From Pseudomonas asiatica (GTDB taxonomy: Bacteria; Pseudomonadota; Gammaproteobacteria; Pseudomonadales; Pseudomonadaceae), in the NCBI RefSeq assembly GCF_040214835.1, contig NZ_CP157874.1, positions 562,001 through 626,000 on the forward strand: DNA of 64,000 nt, written 5' to 3'. Below the pieces are notes generated by a model. That model worked only from the letters and a program-made list of their open reading frames with translations, searched no databases and was not told where the DNA came from. Position numbers and translations under genes: made by a program. This document shows positions 1-8,442 of this stretch, one piece after another. The first letter of the stretch is position 1. Every line of letters starts with the position of its first letter.

Positions 1-848
1 GGGTGTTTCACGGCGGCCACGGCGGCGACGTTAGGCGCACTGCCCAGGCCCGCTTCGTTGGCGAACACACCGCGCTTCACGCCCATGACGATGGCGCTGC
101 CGAGCAGGCCGCCGAATGCCGGGTCGAGGCCGAAGGCGCTCTTGAAGATGGTTTCCAGCATGGCTGGCACGTGCTCGATCTGGGTACCGATCACGTACAG
201 GGTTACGCCGATGTAGGCCAGGGTCTTGACCGGTACCAGCAGGTCGGACACCGCAGCGATGCGCTTGATGCCGCCGATGAAGGTGATGGCCAGCAGCACG
301 GCGAGGACGATGCCGGTGTGCTTGGGGTCGAAGGCAAAGGCGTTCTGCAGCGAGTGGGTCACGGTGTACGACTGCAGGCCGATGAAGGCGAAGCCGTAGG
401 TGACCAGCAGCAGGATCGAGAACACGATGGCCATGCTTTTCAGCTTGAGGCCGTGCTGGATGTAGTAGGCCGGGCCACCACGGTACAGGCCGTCGCCATC
501 GGCGCGCTTGTAGACCTGGGCCAGGGTGCATTCGAAGAAGCTGCTGGACATGCCCACCAGTGCGGTGACCCACATCCAGAACACAGCGCCTGGTCCACCC
601 AGTGTCACGGCAATGCCGACACCGGCGATGTTACCGGCGCCCACGCGGCCGGCCAGGCTCAGCATCAGGGCCTGGAAGGAGCTCAGCTGGCCTGCCTGGC
701 CACGCAGCGATTCTTTGAACACACCGAACATGTGGCCAAAATGGCGGAACTGGACGAACCGGGAACGGATGGTGAAGTAGCTACCCAGCCCTACGATCAG
801 CACAATGAGAAGTTTCCCCGAGAGGAAATCGTTGAGTACTTCGAGCAT
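1..848 (-). CDS. Alanine/glycine:cation symporter (AGCS family), 3' end missing
   Basis: This inner-membrane sodium/proton-coupled amino-acid carrier is read from the ATG at 848 down to the window edge, giving about 282 residues of a family that is usually 450-500 long. Visible AGCS hallmarks are the early GAGNIAGVGIAV stretch and the YRGGPAYYIQHGL segment after the fourth helix. Hydrophobic helices alternate with short loops throughout. The gene is divergent from the XRE regulator that starts at 1027, with a 178-base shared promoter region. The family call is firm from these motifs; the substrate (alanine, glycine or another small amino acid) cannot be read from sequence. Confidence 0.9.
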   Translation of the reverse strand, partial: MLEVLNDFLSGKLLIVLIVGLGSYFTIRSRFVQFRHFGHMFGVFKESLRGQAGQLSSFQALMLSLAGRVGAGNIAGVGIAVTLGGPGAVFWMWVTALVGMSSSFFECTLAQVYKRADGDGLYRGGPAYYIQHGLKLKSMAIVFSILLLVTYGFAFIGLQSYTVTHSLQNAFAFDPKHTGIVLAVLLAITFIGGIKRIAAVSDLLVPVKTLAYIGVTLYVIGTQIEHVPAMLETIFKSAFGLDPAFGGLLGSAIVMGVKRGVFANEAGLGSAPNVAAVAAVKH

Positions 849-1026
849 TGGAAAATGACCTCGATTCTTATTGTTCGTGTGGAAAGATCAGCGGACGGCA
901 GGCGCACCGCTATTCGTGGGGCGCATGGTTGGCTATGACAAGAGCGGTTACAATTTCGCGGGTTGCTCTGATTTGGTGCAACTTGATGCTACAATTGCGC
1001 CATTCGCGTCACCTGAGTCCCGAGTC

Positions 1027-1836
1027 ATGAGCGATCATTTCGCTACCAACCTCAAACTGGCCTGCAGCCACTACCGCTCTATCTCCGAAGTTTGCCGCCA
1101 GCTGTCGATCAACCGCGCGCAGTTCAACAAGTACCTGAGCGGGCAGAGCCGCCCGACGGCCTACAACCTCAAGCGCATCGGCGATTTCTTCGGGGTCGAA
1201 GATTACGAATTGCATTTGCCACCCGAGCAGTTCAGCCGCCTGATCGGTGCTCGCGTGTCGACCCCGGCCGAGCAGCCTGGCGACCCGATCAGTGATCTGT
1301 TCCGTCCGTTGCACGCCCATGCGGGGAACCTGTCGCGCTATTGCGGTTACTACCTGGAATATTCCAACTGCATGTCGGTTCCGGGCACGGTCCTGGTGTC
1401 GTTGGTTCACCTGTGGGAGGAGCGCGGGCAGTTCCTTTTCGAACGCCAGGAACGCCAGGAGCGTTCCAGCGCCACCAACCCCCATGCCGAGGTGCGTTGT
1501 CGCTATCTGGGAGCGGCGTTCCAGTTGCAGGACCGGATGTTCCTGGTCGATTACGAGTCGCTGACGTTCAACGAGATGAGCCAGACTATCCTCATCCCCA
1601 GTTTCAAAAGCCGCATTACCCGCCTCAACGGCCTGAAGGCCGGCGTATCCAGCGGAGACCGGCGCAACCCGGCCTGCACTCGGGTTGTGTGGGACTACCT
1701 GGGAGAGGAGATCAATCGCATAAATGTCTACCGGCAGGTAAAACTGTACCAGCCGGATGATCCCCGCATAGATGACGATGTGCGTGAGCGCCTCAGCGTG
1801 GGGCCGTTGCGTAACAGTCTGTTCGAAATCGAGTGA
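1027..1836 (+). CDS. XRE-family helix-turn-helix regulator with large C-terminal domain
   Basis: A 269-residue DNA-binding protein. Residues about 5-60 form a lambda-repressor-like HTH (SISEVCRQLSINRAQFNKYL, then GQSRPTAYNLKRIGDFFGV). About 200 C-terminal residues follow with no domain I recognise. I place the start at ATG 1027 because the HTH begins immediately after it; the frame is open further upstream to 871, but that stretch lies in the intergenic region. It is divergent from the AGCS symporter, so regulation of that transporter is a reasonable guess but is not shown. Confidence 0.82.
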   Translation: MSDHFATNLKLACSHYRSISEVCRQLSINRAQFNKYLSGQSRPTAYNLKRIGDFFGVEDYELHLPPEQFSRLIGARVSTPAEQPGDPISDLFRPLHAHAGNLSRYCGYYLEYSNCMSVPGTVLVSLVHLWEERGQFLFERQERQERSSATNPHAEVRCRYLGAAFQLQDRMFLVDYESLTFNEMSQTILIPSFKSRITRLNGLKAGVSSGDRRNPACTRVVWDYLGEEINRINVYRQVKLYQPDDPRIDDDVRERLSVGPLRNSLFEIE

Positions 1837-1844
1837 TGCTTTTT

Positions 1845-2639
1845 TCAGAGAACAAGTTGATGTAACCACTCGCCAACAGGGTTGCCTGGGTCGAGCAGCA
1901 ACTTGATTGCCATGATGCAGCAAACACAGACCAGCAATGGCTTGATCAGCCGTGGGCCAAAGTGCACTGCGCAGCGTGCGCCCAATTGAGCCCCCACAAA
2001 AGCCGCGAACGCCATTGCCAGCGCCAGTGGCCAGATGATCGCCCCGCTGAGTGAAAAGACTGACAATGCGCCCAGGTTACAGGCTGCGTTCAAAAGCTTG
2101 CTGGTGCACACGGCTTGTATCAAGTGCTGGCCCAAGAGGATCACGCAGGCCAGCATGAAGAACGAGCCGACACCAGGGCCGAAGATACCGTCATAAAAGC
2201 CAATGATCGGTGCAACCGTCACGCAGAACAGGCTGGTCGATACCTTTGCCTTGCGCGCTTGTTCATTCGGCTTTGGGCTGAAGGCAAAGTAGGCGGCTAT
2301 CAGAATCAGCAGTGGTGGGACGCACGCCTGCAGAACGCTTTTGGGCACGTAAGTTATCGACAAGGCACCCAACGCCCCACCGATAAACGACATGACAGCC
2401 ATTGGACTGCCTCGTCGCCAGTCGATCATGCCTTTGCGGGCAAAGGCGCACGTAGCCGAAACCGTAGCCGAAGCCGCCTGGAACTTGTTGGTGGCAATTG
2501 CCGCCAAGGGTTCGATACCGGCAATGAACAACACCGGCAGTGTGATCAGGCCACCACCACCGGCGATGGCATCGAAAAAGCCGGCCATCAGTGCCACCAG
2601 TGCGAGTGTCAGAACAAGCGTTACGTCGAATTCGATCAT
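1845..2639 (-). CDS. TSUP/TauE-SafE family membrane transporter
   Basis: A 264-residue integral membrane protein. It has the family's two-fold repeat signature: an N-terminal GFFDAIAGGGGLITLP segment with NKFQ after it, and a second half starting GFYDGIFGPGVGSFF with TSKLLN after it. Members of the family export sulfite, sulfoacetate or other organosulfur anions, or import them. It starts 17 bases after the stop of the upstream 2-oxoglutarate-type dioxygenase gene (2657-3697) and is probably co-transcribed with it. That pairing suggests export of a product of, or by-product from, the oxygenase reaction. The substrate is unknown. Confidence 0.88.
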   Translation of the reverse strand: MIEFDVTLVLTLALVALMAGFFDAIAGGGGLITLPVLFIAGIEPLAAIATNKFQAASATVSATCAFARKGMIDWRRGSPMAVMSFIGGALGALSITYVPKSVLQACVPPLLILIAAYFAFSPKPNEQARKAKVSTSLFCVTVAPIIGFYDGIFGPGVGSFFMLACVILLGQHLIQAVCTSKLLNAACNLGALSVFSLSGAIIWPLALAMAFAAFVGAQLGARCAVHFGPRLIKPLLVCVCCIMAIKLLLDPGNPVGEWLHQLVL

Positions 2640-2656
2640 TGGGTGTTTTCCTGTGA

Positions 2657-3697
2657 TCAGCCACGCACGAGCAGTGGGTCTTCAGCGAGCACCAACGGTA
2701 CTGCGAAGGGGGAGTATCCGAATTGACGGATGAGCAGCCGCCGGTTGTCCTGGACCATGTCGCGGCCGTGCAAGGCTCGGCTGTTGTTGATCAACAGTGC
2801 GCTGTCAGGCTGCAGGACAAACGCCAGTGGTCGAGCGTTATCCAGTGCTTTCTGAAAGGCGTCGAAAGCGCGCGCCGCTGCGCTGCAGGCGCGTTCATTC
2901 AGGCTGAAGCGATAGCTGTTGTAACGAACAGAGAAACCACCATTGGGCTCGAATTGCAGCATTGAAACTGCTTTGCCTGCATTGCCTTGTCCGTGAGCGA
3001 AGCAGTCACTGCGGGTGAAGTCGAAGGACGTTGAAGTCAGCGCAAGTGTGTCCAGGCTACCCAGGCGTTCGATGATTTCCCGGAGCGGGAAGACATTCGT
3101 AGGTTCATTGGCGGGGTTCCAGCGTGCAGTCAGAATCAGTGCAGAGGGAGCAGGGGAGTTGGCATTGGTGGAAATTGTCGAGCAGTTGTAGGGCGCTTCA
3201 GTGTGCGGCCCCAAGCGCAAGCCCGCATGGGAGCTGGTTTCAACTTCCAGGCAGGGATTTTCGTCGAGCCGCGGGATGCGGCCACCGCCCTTGAAGTTGC
3301 CGACCAGGCGAACCTGTTTACCATCGTTGTCTATATCGAAGGCGAAACTGCGGTAGCGCACGAGCTCCAGCAGCAGTTGATTGCGGGAGGCAAGGTATTG
3401 GCAGCGAGGGTTTTGCGCCAGGGCGGAAATGTCGGGCAGGTACTCTGGTATTGGCTCGTTGGCACAAGGCATCTGCCTGTACATCAAGGCAGATAGCTGG
3501 CCTTCACTGAAGCGTTGTAACAGTGCACGCTGTTCCTCACTCAAGGCTTGCTCGAGTTGATCGGCGAATACACGAGCCTGAAGTGCTACTCCTTTGGTCT
3601 CCGGGCCACCCAAGTCAGCAATGGTCTGGCTTGCAAAGCTTATGGCCTTGCTTTGCTCCGGGCTGAAATCCAGGTATGCAACTTCCGAACGAGGCAT
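2657..3697 (-). CDS. TauD/TfdA-family Fe(II)/2-oxoglutarate dioxygenase, clavaminate-synthase-like
   Basis: A 346-residue oxygenase. The facial triad is readable as H165-T-E167 (GPHTEAPYN) and the distal H310 (RALHGRD). R324 is placed about 14 residues after that His, where the 2-oxoglutarate carboxylate is normally bound. Use of Glu rather than Asp in the HxD/E motif is typical of the clavaminate synthase/VioC/asparagine oxygenase branch, which hydroxylates free amino acids. There is no signal peptide, so it is cytoplasmic. It heads a two-gene unit with the TSUP exporter. The family is well supported; hydroxylation of an amino-acid substrate is inferred from the branch, and the actual substrate is unknown. 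Confidence 0.82.
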   Translation of the reverse strand: MPRSEVAYLDFSPEQSKAISFASQTIADLGGPETKGVALQARVFADQLEQALSEEQRALLQRFSEGQLSALMYRQMPCANEPIPEYLPDISALAQNPRCQYLASRNQLLLELVRYRSFAFDIDNDGKQVRLVGNFKGGGRIPRLDENPCLEVETSSHAGLRLGPHTEAPYNCSTISTNANSPAPSALILTARWNPANEPTNVFPLREIIERLGSLDTLALTSTSFDFTRSDCFAHGQGNAGKAVSMLQFEPNGGFSVRYNSYRFSLNERACSAAARAFDAFQKALDNARPLAFVLQPDSALLINNSRALHGRDMVQDNRRLLIRQFGYSPFAVPLVLAEDPLLVRG

Positions 3698-3962
3698 TGA
3701 ACGTTCCCTGTACTTGTTTTTTGTGAAGCTCCCCGGTTGGCAAGTGGGGGAGTCAACTATTCAATGCGGTTGTGCTGCGGCATGGAAGTCAGCTCGTTCC
3801 TGGTATGTCGTAGGAGATTTCTGTCTGTGGTGTTATTGAACTGTGGAACTTTGGAATCACTATCGCCTGTGGCATCGAACGGGCCCGGTGTTGGACTTCC
3901 CGGGCAGGAAACCGCAAAATGGCCCCTTTCCTTCAACCAACCTCTCCGGATCTGCTGACTCT

Positions 3963-4847
3963 ATGCGTATGCGCCTAATGCTGTTGGGTGGTGGCAATGC
4001 CCTCGGGCAAGCGCTGATTCGTCTTGGGGCCGAGGAGGACATCGCATTCCTGGCGCCGCGCCCGCCCGAGAACGGCTGGACGCCGGCCAGCCTCACCCAG
4101 CTGCTCGACGATCATCGTCCCGATGCCCTGGTCAACCTGGCCTATTACTTCGACTGGTTCCAGGCCGAGTCGGTCAGTGAGCAGCGCCTGGCCCAGCAGG
4201 AGCGGGCTGTGGAGCGGTTGGCGGAACTGTGCCAGCACCACCAGATCACCCTGGTGCAGCCTTCCAGCTACCGCGTGTTCGATGGTTCGCGGGCCACGGC
4301 CTATAGCGAAAAGGACGAGCCGGTACCGCTGGGCCTGCGTGGCCAGGCCCTGTGGCGCATCGAGCAGAGCGTGCGCGCGGCTTGCCCGCAGCACGTGCTG
4401 TTGCGCTTTGGTTGGCTGCTCGACGAAAGCATCGACGGGGCGCTGGGGCGCTTCCTGACCCGCGCCGAGCAACCACAGGAACTGCTGCTGGCCGATGACC
4501 GGCGTGGCAACCCGACGCCGGTCGACGACGCCGCCCGGGTGATCCTGTCGGTGCTCAAGCAACTCGATTGCAGTGCGCCGCTGTGGGGCACCTACCATTA
4601 CGCCGGCAACGAGGCGACCACGCCGCTGGCGCTGGGCCAGGCGATCCTTACCGAAGCAGGCCAGTACCGCCAGCTGGCCGTGCAGGCACCGACGCCGCAG
4701 GCCCATGCCGCACGGCCGGATGCCAGCGAAGAGCCGCAGCACGCGGTACTGGCCTGCAAGAAAATCCTTCATACCTTCGGCATCAAGCCGCGCGCCTGGC
4801 GCGCCGGCCTGCCGCCTCTACTGGACCGGTTCTACCGCCATGGCTGA
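3963..4847 (+). CDS. RmlD-like NAD(P)-dependent sugar-nucleotide reductase
   Basis: About 294 residues with an N-terminal Rossmann motif (LMLLGGGNALGQALIRLG). The RmlD/extended-SDR layout follows: PDALVNLAYY, the active-site-region Ser and Tyr in QPSSYRVFDG, and the product-side NPTPVDDAA motif. The classical YxxxK is not clearly preserved, so it may be a divergent dTDP-4-dehydrorhamnose reductase homologue. ATG 3963 or 3969 are both possible; I use 3963. It overlaps the following epimerase gene by 8 bases, which implies translational coupling and a joint role in making a modified sugar nucleotide. There is no neighbouring LPS cluster in the window. The 265-base upstream spacer shows no feature I can name. 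Confidence 0.75.
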   Translation: MRMRLMLLGGGNALGQALIRLGAEEDIAFLAPRPPENGWTPASLTQLLDDHRPDALVNLAYYFDWFQAESVSEQRLAQQERAVERLAELCQHHQITLVQPSSYRVFDGSRATAYSEKDEPVPLGLRGQALWRIEQSVRAACPQHVLLRFGWLLDESIDGALGRFLTRAEQPQELLLADDRRGNPTPVDDAARVILSVLKQLDCSAPLWGTYHYAGNEATTPLALGQAILTEAGQYRQLAVQAPTPQAHAARPDASEEPQHAVLACKKILHTFGIKPRAWRAGLPPLLDRFYRHG

Positions 4848-5772
4848 CGCCCCCATCCTGATCACCGGCGGTGCCGGCTTCATTGGCTCCCACCTGTGCG
4901 ATGCGTTGTTGGACAAAGGCTACGCCGTACGCATTCTCGACGACTTTTCCACAGGCCAGCGGGGCAACCTGCAGGTCGGCCACCCACGCCTGGAACTGGT
5001 TGAAGGCGATGTTGCCGATGCCGGTCTGGTCACGCAGGTTGCGGCTGGCTGCAGTGCCGTGGTGCACCTGGCAGCGGTGGCCTCGGTACAGGCCTCGGTC
5101 GAGGACCCGGTGCGGACCCACCAGAGCAATTTCATCGGCACCCTCAACGTGTGCGAAGCCATGCGCGTGCATGGGCTGCGCCGGGTGCTGTTTGCCTCCA
5201 GTGCGGCGGTGTATGGCAACAATGGTGAAGGCGAGTCGATTGCCGAAGACACCCCCAAGGCGCCGCTGACCCCGTATGCCGTGGACAAGCTGGCCAGTGA
5301 GCAGTACCTGGACTTCTACCGTCGTCAGCATGGCCTGGAGCCGGTGGTGTTCCGCTTCTTCAATATCTTCGGGCCGCGCCAGGACCCGTCCTCGCCGTAT
5401 TCCGGGGTGATCAGCATTTTCTCCGAGCGCGCTGTGAAGGGTTTGCCGATTACGGTGTTCGGTGATGGCGAGCAGACCCGGGACTTTCTCTACGTGGGCG
5501 ACCTGGTGCAGGTGATGGTGCAGGCGCTGGAGCAGCCGCAGGTCGAGGAGGGGGCGGTGAATATCGGCCTCAACCAGGCCACATCGCTCAACCAGTTGCT
5601 GGCAGCGCTTGAGAAGGTGGTGGGTAGCTTGCCGGCGGTCAGCTATGTGGCGGCACGTTCGGGTGACATTCGCCATTCGCGGGCGGATAACCAGCGCTTG
5701 TTGGCGCGGTTCGAGTTTCCGCAGGCGACGCCGATGGTCGAGGGCTTGTCGCGGCTTCTGGGCAAGGGCTGA
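4840..5772 (+). CDS. NAD-dependent epimerase/dehydratase (UDP-sugar 4-epimerase type)
   Basis: A 310-residue extended SDR. It has the N-terminal NAD-binding GGAGFIGSHL motif at about residues 9-18, the catalytic Ser region FASSAAVYG, and YAVDK as the YxxxK catalytic pair. The FFNIFGPRQDPSSPYSGVIS segment and RDFLYVGDL are typical of UDP-glucose/UDP-GlcNAc 4-epimerases and UDP-glucuronate decarboxylases. It starts inside the preceding reductase gene. The likely role is conversion of a nucleotide sugar for surface polysaccharide; the exact substrate cannot be decided from sequence. Confidence 0.87.
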   Translation: MADAPILITGGAGFIGSHLCDALLDKGYAVRILDDFSTGQRGNLQVGHPRLELVEGDVADAGLVTQVAAGCSAVVHLAAVASVQASVEDPVRTHQSNFIGTLNVCEAMRVHGLRRVLFASSAAVYGNNGEGESIAEDTPKAPLTPYAVDKLASEQYLDFYRRQHGLEPVVFRFFNIFGPRQDPSSPYSGVISIFSERAVKGLPITVFGDGEQTRDFLYVGDLVQVMVQALEQPQVEEGAVNIGLNQATSLNQLLAALEKVVGSLPAVSYVAARSGDIRHSRADNQRLLARFEFPQATPMVEGLSRLLGKG

Positions 5773-5789
5773 ATTGCTTGGGGGCGCTT

Positions 5790-5902
5790 TGCGCCCCTAT
5801 CGCGACACAAGGCCGCTCCCACAGGGACCGCGTAAAGCCAATAGATGTGCGGTCCATGTGGGAGCGGCCTTGTGTCGCGAAAGGGCCGCACAGCGGCCCC
5901 AG
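5790..5902. repeat. REP pair (CGCGACACAAGGCCGCTCC type)
   Basis: Two inverted copies of a REP unit, a 'cgcgacacaaggccgctcc' arm and its reverse complement 'ggagcggccttgtgtcgcg', separated by about 40 bases. A GGGCCGC/GCGGCCC tail follows. It fills the space between the convergent epimerase and HxlR genes and could act as a bidirectional transcript end. Confidence 0.9.
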
Positions 5903-5904
5903 AA

Positions 5905-6348
5905 TCACCCATGGCGCACAACTCTGCGCCGGCAATCCTCGGCAGCCAGAATCCGCCCGTCCTCGGCCCGTACCTGCAAAGGTTCGATCGCCTGCCCTCT
6001 GGCACCATCCACCAACTCCGAACGCACCTCGCCCGCCTCGAACAGAAACCGCTCCCCCCACTGCCTCAAGCCAACCACCACCGGGAACACCGATCGCCCT
6101 TTCTCGGTCAGCACATACTCCTTGTAGGCACTGCCATCCGACGCCGGCTGCAGCGTCAGCAGCCCGCTTTCCACCAGCCACTTCAGCCGTGAGGCGAGGA
6201 TGTTCTTCGCCAGCCCCAGGTTCTTCTGGAATTCACTGAAGCGCCGCAGCCCATCGAAGGCGTCGCGCAGGATCATCAGCGCCCAACGGTCTCCCAGCAC
6301 CTCCAGGGCCCGGGCGACGGGGCATTGCGTATTGTTTTCATCGAGCAT
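5905..6348 (-). CDS. HxlR-family winged-helix transcriptional regulator
   Basis: A 147-residue regulator. The N-terminus carries the HxlR signature: a Cys in TQCPVARALEVLGDRW, then ILRDAFDGLRRFSEFQ and the winged helix ending in YVLTEKGR. Family members are often repressors responding to reactive electrophiles or aromatic compounds. It is divergent from the MFS gene at 6451. The 102-base spacer contains repeated AAACCA/TGGTTT inverted repeats that are plausible operators, so auto-regulation and control of the transporter are inferred. Confidence 0.9.
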   Translation of the reverse strand: MLDENNTQCPVARALEVLGDRWALMILRDAFDGLRRFSEFQKNLGLAKNILASRLKWLVESGLLTLQPASDGSAYKEYVLTEKGRSVFPVVVGLRQWGERFLFEAGEVRSELVDGARGQAIEPLQVRAEDGRILAAEDCRRRVVRHG

Positions 6349-6384
6349 GGACGGGGCCTTTCGTGATCATCTGGTTGCAGATTA

Positions 6385-6431
6385 AAACCACATTTGCTAA
6401 ATAGCCAGCATGTGGTTTCAATTCGAAACCA
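6385..6431. promoter_or_regulatory. Candidate HxlR operator: nested inverted repeats
   Basis: AAACCACAT (6385-6393) is matched by ATGTGGTTT (6410-6418) after 16 bases. TGGTTTC (6413-6419) is matched by GAAACCA (6425-6431) after 5 bases. The repeats lie between the divergent regulator (start 6348) and MFS transporter (start 6451). The symmetry is seen directly; the binding protein is inferred. Confidence 0.5.
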
Positions 6432-6450
6432 GATTGACGAGGCCAGCCCG

Positions 6451-7662
6451 ATGAACCCTGCACTGACACTGACACGCTGGATAACCCTGCTGCTGGCCAT
6501 CACCAGCGCCACGGCCGTGGCGACTGTGTATTTCGCCCAGCCTCTGCTCGAGTCGATGGCCGCTGACCTGGGCGTGGCGCAGCAGCAGATCGGTTGGGTA
6601 GTAGGCGCGACCCAGGCGGGCTATGCACTGGGGTTGTTGCTGATCGTGCCGCTGGGTGACCTGATCGACCGCAAGCGCCTGTTGCTCGGGCAGTTGCTGT
6701 TCTCGGCCCTGGCGCTGGTTGGGGTAGGCATGGCACCCAACTGGGCGCTATTGCTGCTGGCCCTGGCCATCACCGGGCTGATGGCGGTCATGGTGCAGGT
6801 GATGGTGGCGCATGCAGCGAGCCTTGCCGCCCCCGGCCAGCAAGGGCAGGCCGTGGGCACCGTCACCAGCGGCATAGTGCTGGGCATTCTGCTGGCGCGG
6901 CTGGTCTCGGGCGGGCTTGCCGACCTGGCTGGCTGGCGCAGCGTGTACCTGATTGCCGCAGGGCTGTTGATGCTGCTGGCCCTGGTGCTGTGGCGCAGCC
7001 TGCCCGCGGGGCAACCGGTGTCGCTGCGGTCTGGCTACCGGGCGCTGATCGTTGCCCAGTTCAGGCTGTACCGGCACGACCGGCTGCTGCGTCAGCGCGG
7101 GCTGTTCGGCGTGTTGATCTTCGCTGCGTTCAGCGTGCTCTGGAGTGCCATGGTCATGCCCCTGAGTGCCGAGCCACTGGCGCTGAGCCATACCGAGGTC
7201 GGTCTGTTCGGCCTGGCGGGTGTTGCCGGCACATTGGCGGCAGCGCGCGCCGGTCGCCTGGCCGACCAGGGGCTGGGGGAGCGCACCACCGGTCTGGCGC
7301 TGGTTCTGCTGGTGCTGTCATGGCTGCCCACGGCCTTCGTCGGGCATTCACTGATGGTCTTCGGGTTGGGTGTGCTGATGCTGGACTTTGCCGTGCAGGC
7401 GGTGCATGTCATCAACCAGAGCCTGCTGCTGGCCGGGCGTGGTGCAATGGCCAGCCGGTTGATCGGCGCCTACATGTGCTGCTATTCGCTTGGCAGTGGA
7501 GTGGGGGCAGTGCTGGCGAGCTGGGTGTATGCCCATTGGGGTTGGGCAGCGGTGTGTTGGCTTGGGATGGGCATCAGCGCGGTGGCGCTGGGGTACTGGC
7601 GATGGCTGCAACGCGCGAGGGCGGCCGAAGCCGCCCTGCAGTGTTCAGGTCAGAACTTGTAG
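6451..7662 (+). CDS. MFS transporter (drug/metabolite exporter type)
   Basis: A 403-residue, 12-helix major facilitator. The loop 2-3 signature is readable as PLGDLIDRKRLLL, and the repeated motif in the second half is near AGRLADQGLGER. The start at 6451 is the first ATG after the operator region. Divergence from an HxlR regulator fits an inducible efflux pump, a common pairing in pseudomonads. Its 3' end overlaps the convergent ompW gene by 13 bases. The substrate is unknown. Confidence 0.88.
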   Translation: MNPALTLTRWITLLLAITSATAVATVYFAQPLLESMAADLGVAQQQIGWVVGATQAGYALGLLLIVPLGDLIDRKRLLLGQLLFSALALVGVGMAPNWALLLLALAITGLMAVMVQVMVAHAASLAAPGQQGQAVGTVTSGIVLGILLARLVSGGLADLAGWRSVYLIAAGLLMLLALVLWRSLPAGQPVSLRSGYRALIVAQFRLYRHDRLLRQRGLFGVLIFAAFSVLWSAMVMPLSAEPLALSHTEVGLFGLAGVAGTLAAARAGRLADQGLGERTTGLALVLLVLSWLPTAFVGHSLMVFGLGVLMLDFAVQAVHVINQSLLLAGRGAMASRLIGAYMCCYSLGSGVGAVLASWVYAHWGWAAVCWLGMGISAVALGYWRWLQRARAAEAALQCSGQNL

Positions 7663-8333
7663 CCAAGGCCGACCATGTACACCCACGGGTCGACATCGAC
7701 GTCGACCTTGGTCTTGCTGTAGCCCAGTGCGCTCGGGCCGTTGACGCTGGCCTTGGTGTCGATGTCGACGTACCAGACCGATGCGTTGACCAGCAAGTTG
7801 TCGGTGATCATGTAGTCCATGCCCAGCTGACCGGCGATGCCGACCGAGTCTTGCAGCTTCAGGTTGCTGAAGCCCTGCTGCTTGCGTGCACTACTGAGGT
7901 CTTCATCGAAGAACAGGGTGTAGTTGATGCCGACGCCGGCATACGGCTGGAACTTGGAAGTCGGTTCCATCGGGTAGTACTGCAACGACAGGGTCGGTGG
8001 CAGCTGCTTGATGTCGGCGAGCTTGCCGTCCAGGCCGCCGCCCAGGCCTTTGACGCCGACGGTGTGCTTGAACGGGGTGGCAGCCAGCAGCTCGAGGCCG
8101 ATATGGTCGGTGAGCATATAGGCGAAGGTCAGGCCCAGTTGGGTGTCGCTGTCCAGAGTCGCCTTGGTGCCCGAGACTTTGTTGCCGTCGAATTTCAGGT
8201 CGCCGCTGCTTTCGTTGGGAGCTGTGGTAATGGCACCTGCGCGGACGATGATATCGCCTGCCTGGTGGGCGTGGGCGACAGGGGCAGCGAGCGCCAGGGC
8301 CGCGAGGGCGGCGCTGAGCAAGGACTTGTTCAT
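7650..8333 (-). CDS. ompW: OmpW/OprG-type outer-membrane beta-barrel protein
   Basis: A 227-residue protein with a signal peptide (MNKSLLSAALAALALAAPVAHA, cut before HQAGD). Strand pattern and motifs are typical of OmpW: RAGAITTAPN near the start, LGLTFAYMLTDHIGLELLAATPFKH, LPPTLSLQYY, and a C-terminal aromatic (YKF). Barrels of this family form narrow hydrophobic channels in the outer membrane. In Pseudomonas the homologue OprG is induced under low oxygen. The ANR-like box 66-79 bases upstream, with a well-placed -10, supports the same control here. Confidence 0.92.
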   Translation of the reverse strand: MNKSLLSAALAALALAAPVAHAHQAGDIIVRAGAITTAPNESSGDLKFDGNKVSGTKATLDSDTQLGLTFAYMLTDHIGLELLAATPFKHTVGVKGLGGGLDGKLADIKQLPPTLSLQYYPMEPTSKFQPYAGVGINYTLFFDEDLSSARKQQGFSNLKLQDSVGIAGQLGMDYMITDNLLVNASVWYVDIDTKASVNGPSALGYSKTKVDVDVDPWVYMVGLGYKF

Positions 8334-8370
8334 GGAAGCTCCCAGAGGACGTGAGTAATCGAGTAGTCCA

Positions 8371-8412
8371 ATGGTACGGATGCCGTTAAACAGAAAGTTT
8401 GACCCAGCTCAA
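8371..8412 (-). promoter_or_regulatory. ANR/FNR-like box and -10 for ompW
   Basis: On the minus strand TTGAGCTGGGTCAA (8399-8412) matches TTGAT-N4-ATCAA at 8 of 10 defined positions. TACCAT at 8371-8376 sits where a -10 should be for a class II FNR promoter (box centre about 41 bases before a start near 8364). Regulation is inferred by analogy with oprG. Confidence 0.6.
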
Positions 8413-8442
8413 AGAAGCGTCGTCACGAATTCGAAACAGTTC

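Noticed and set aside
871..1026. N-terminal extension of the XRE regulator
   Set aside because: Lies in the divergent promoter region; the HTH begins right after ATG 1027.
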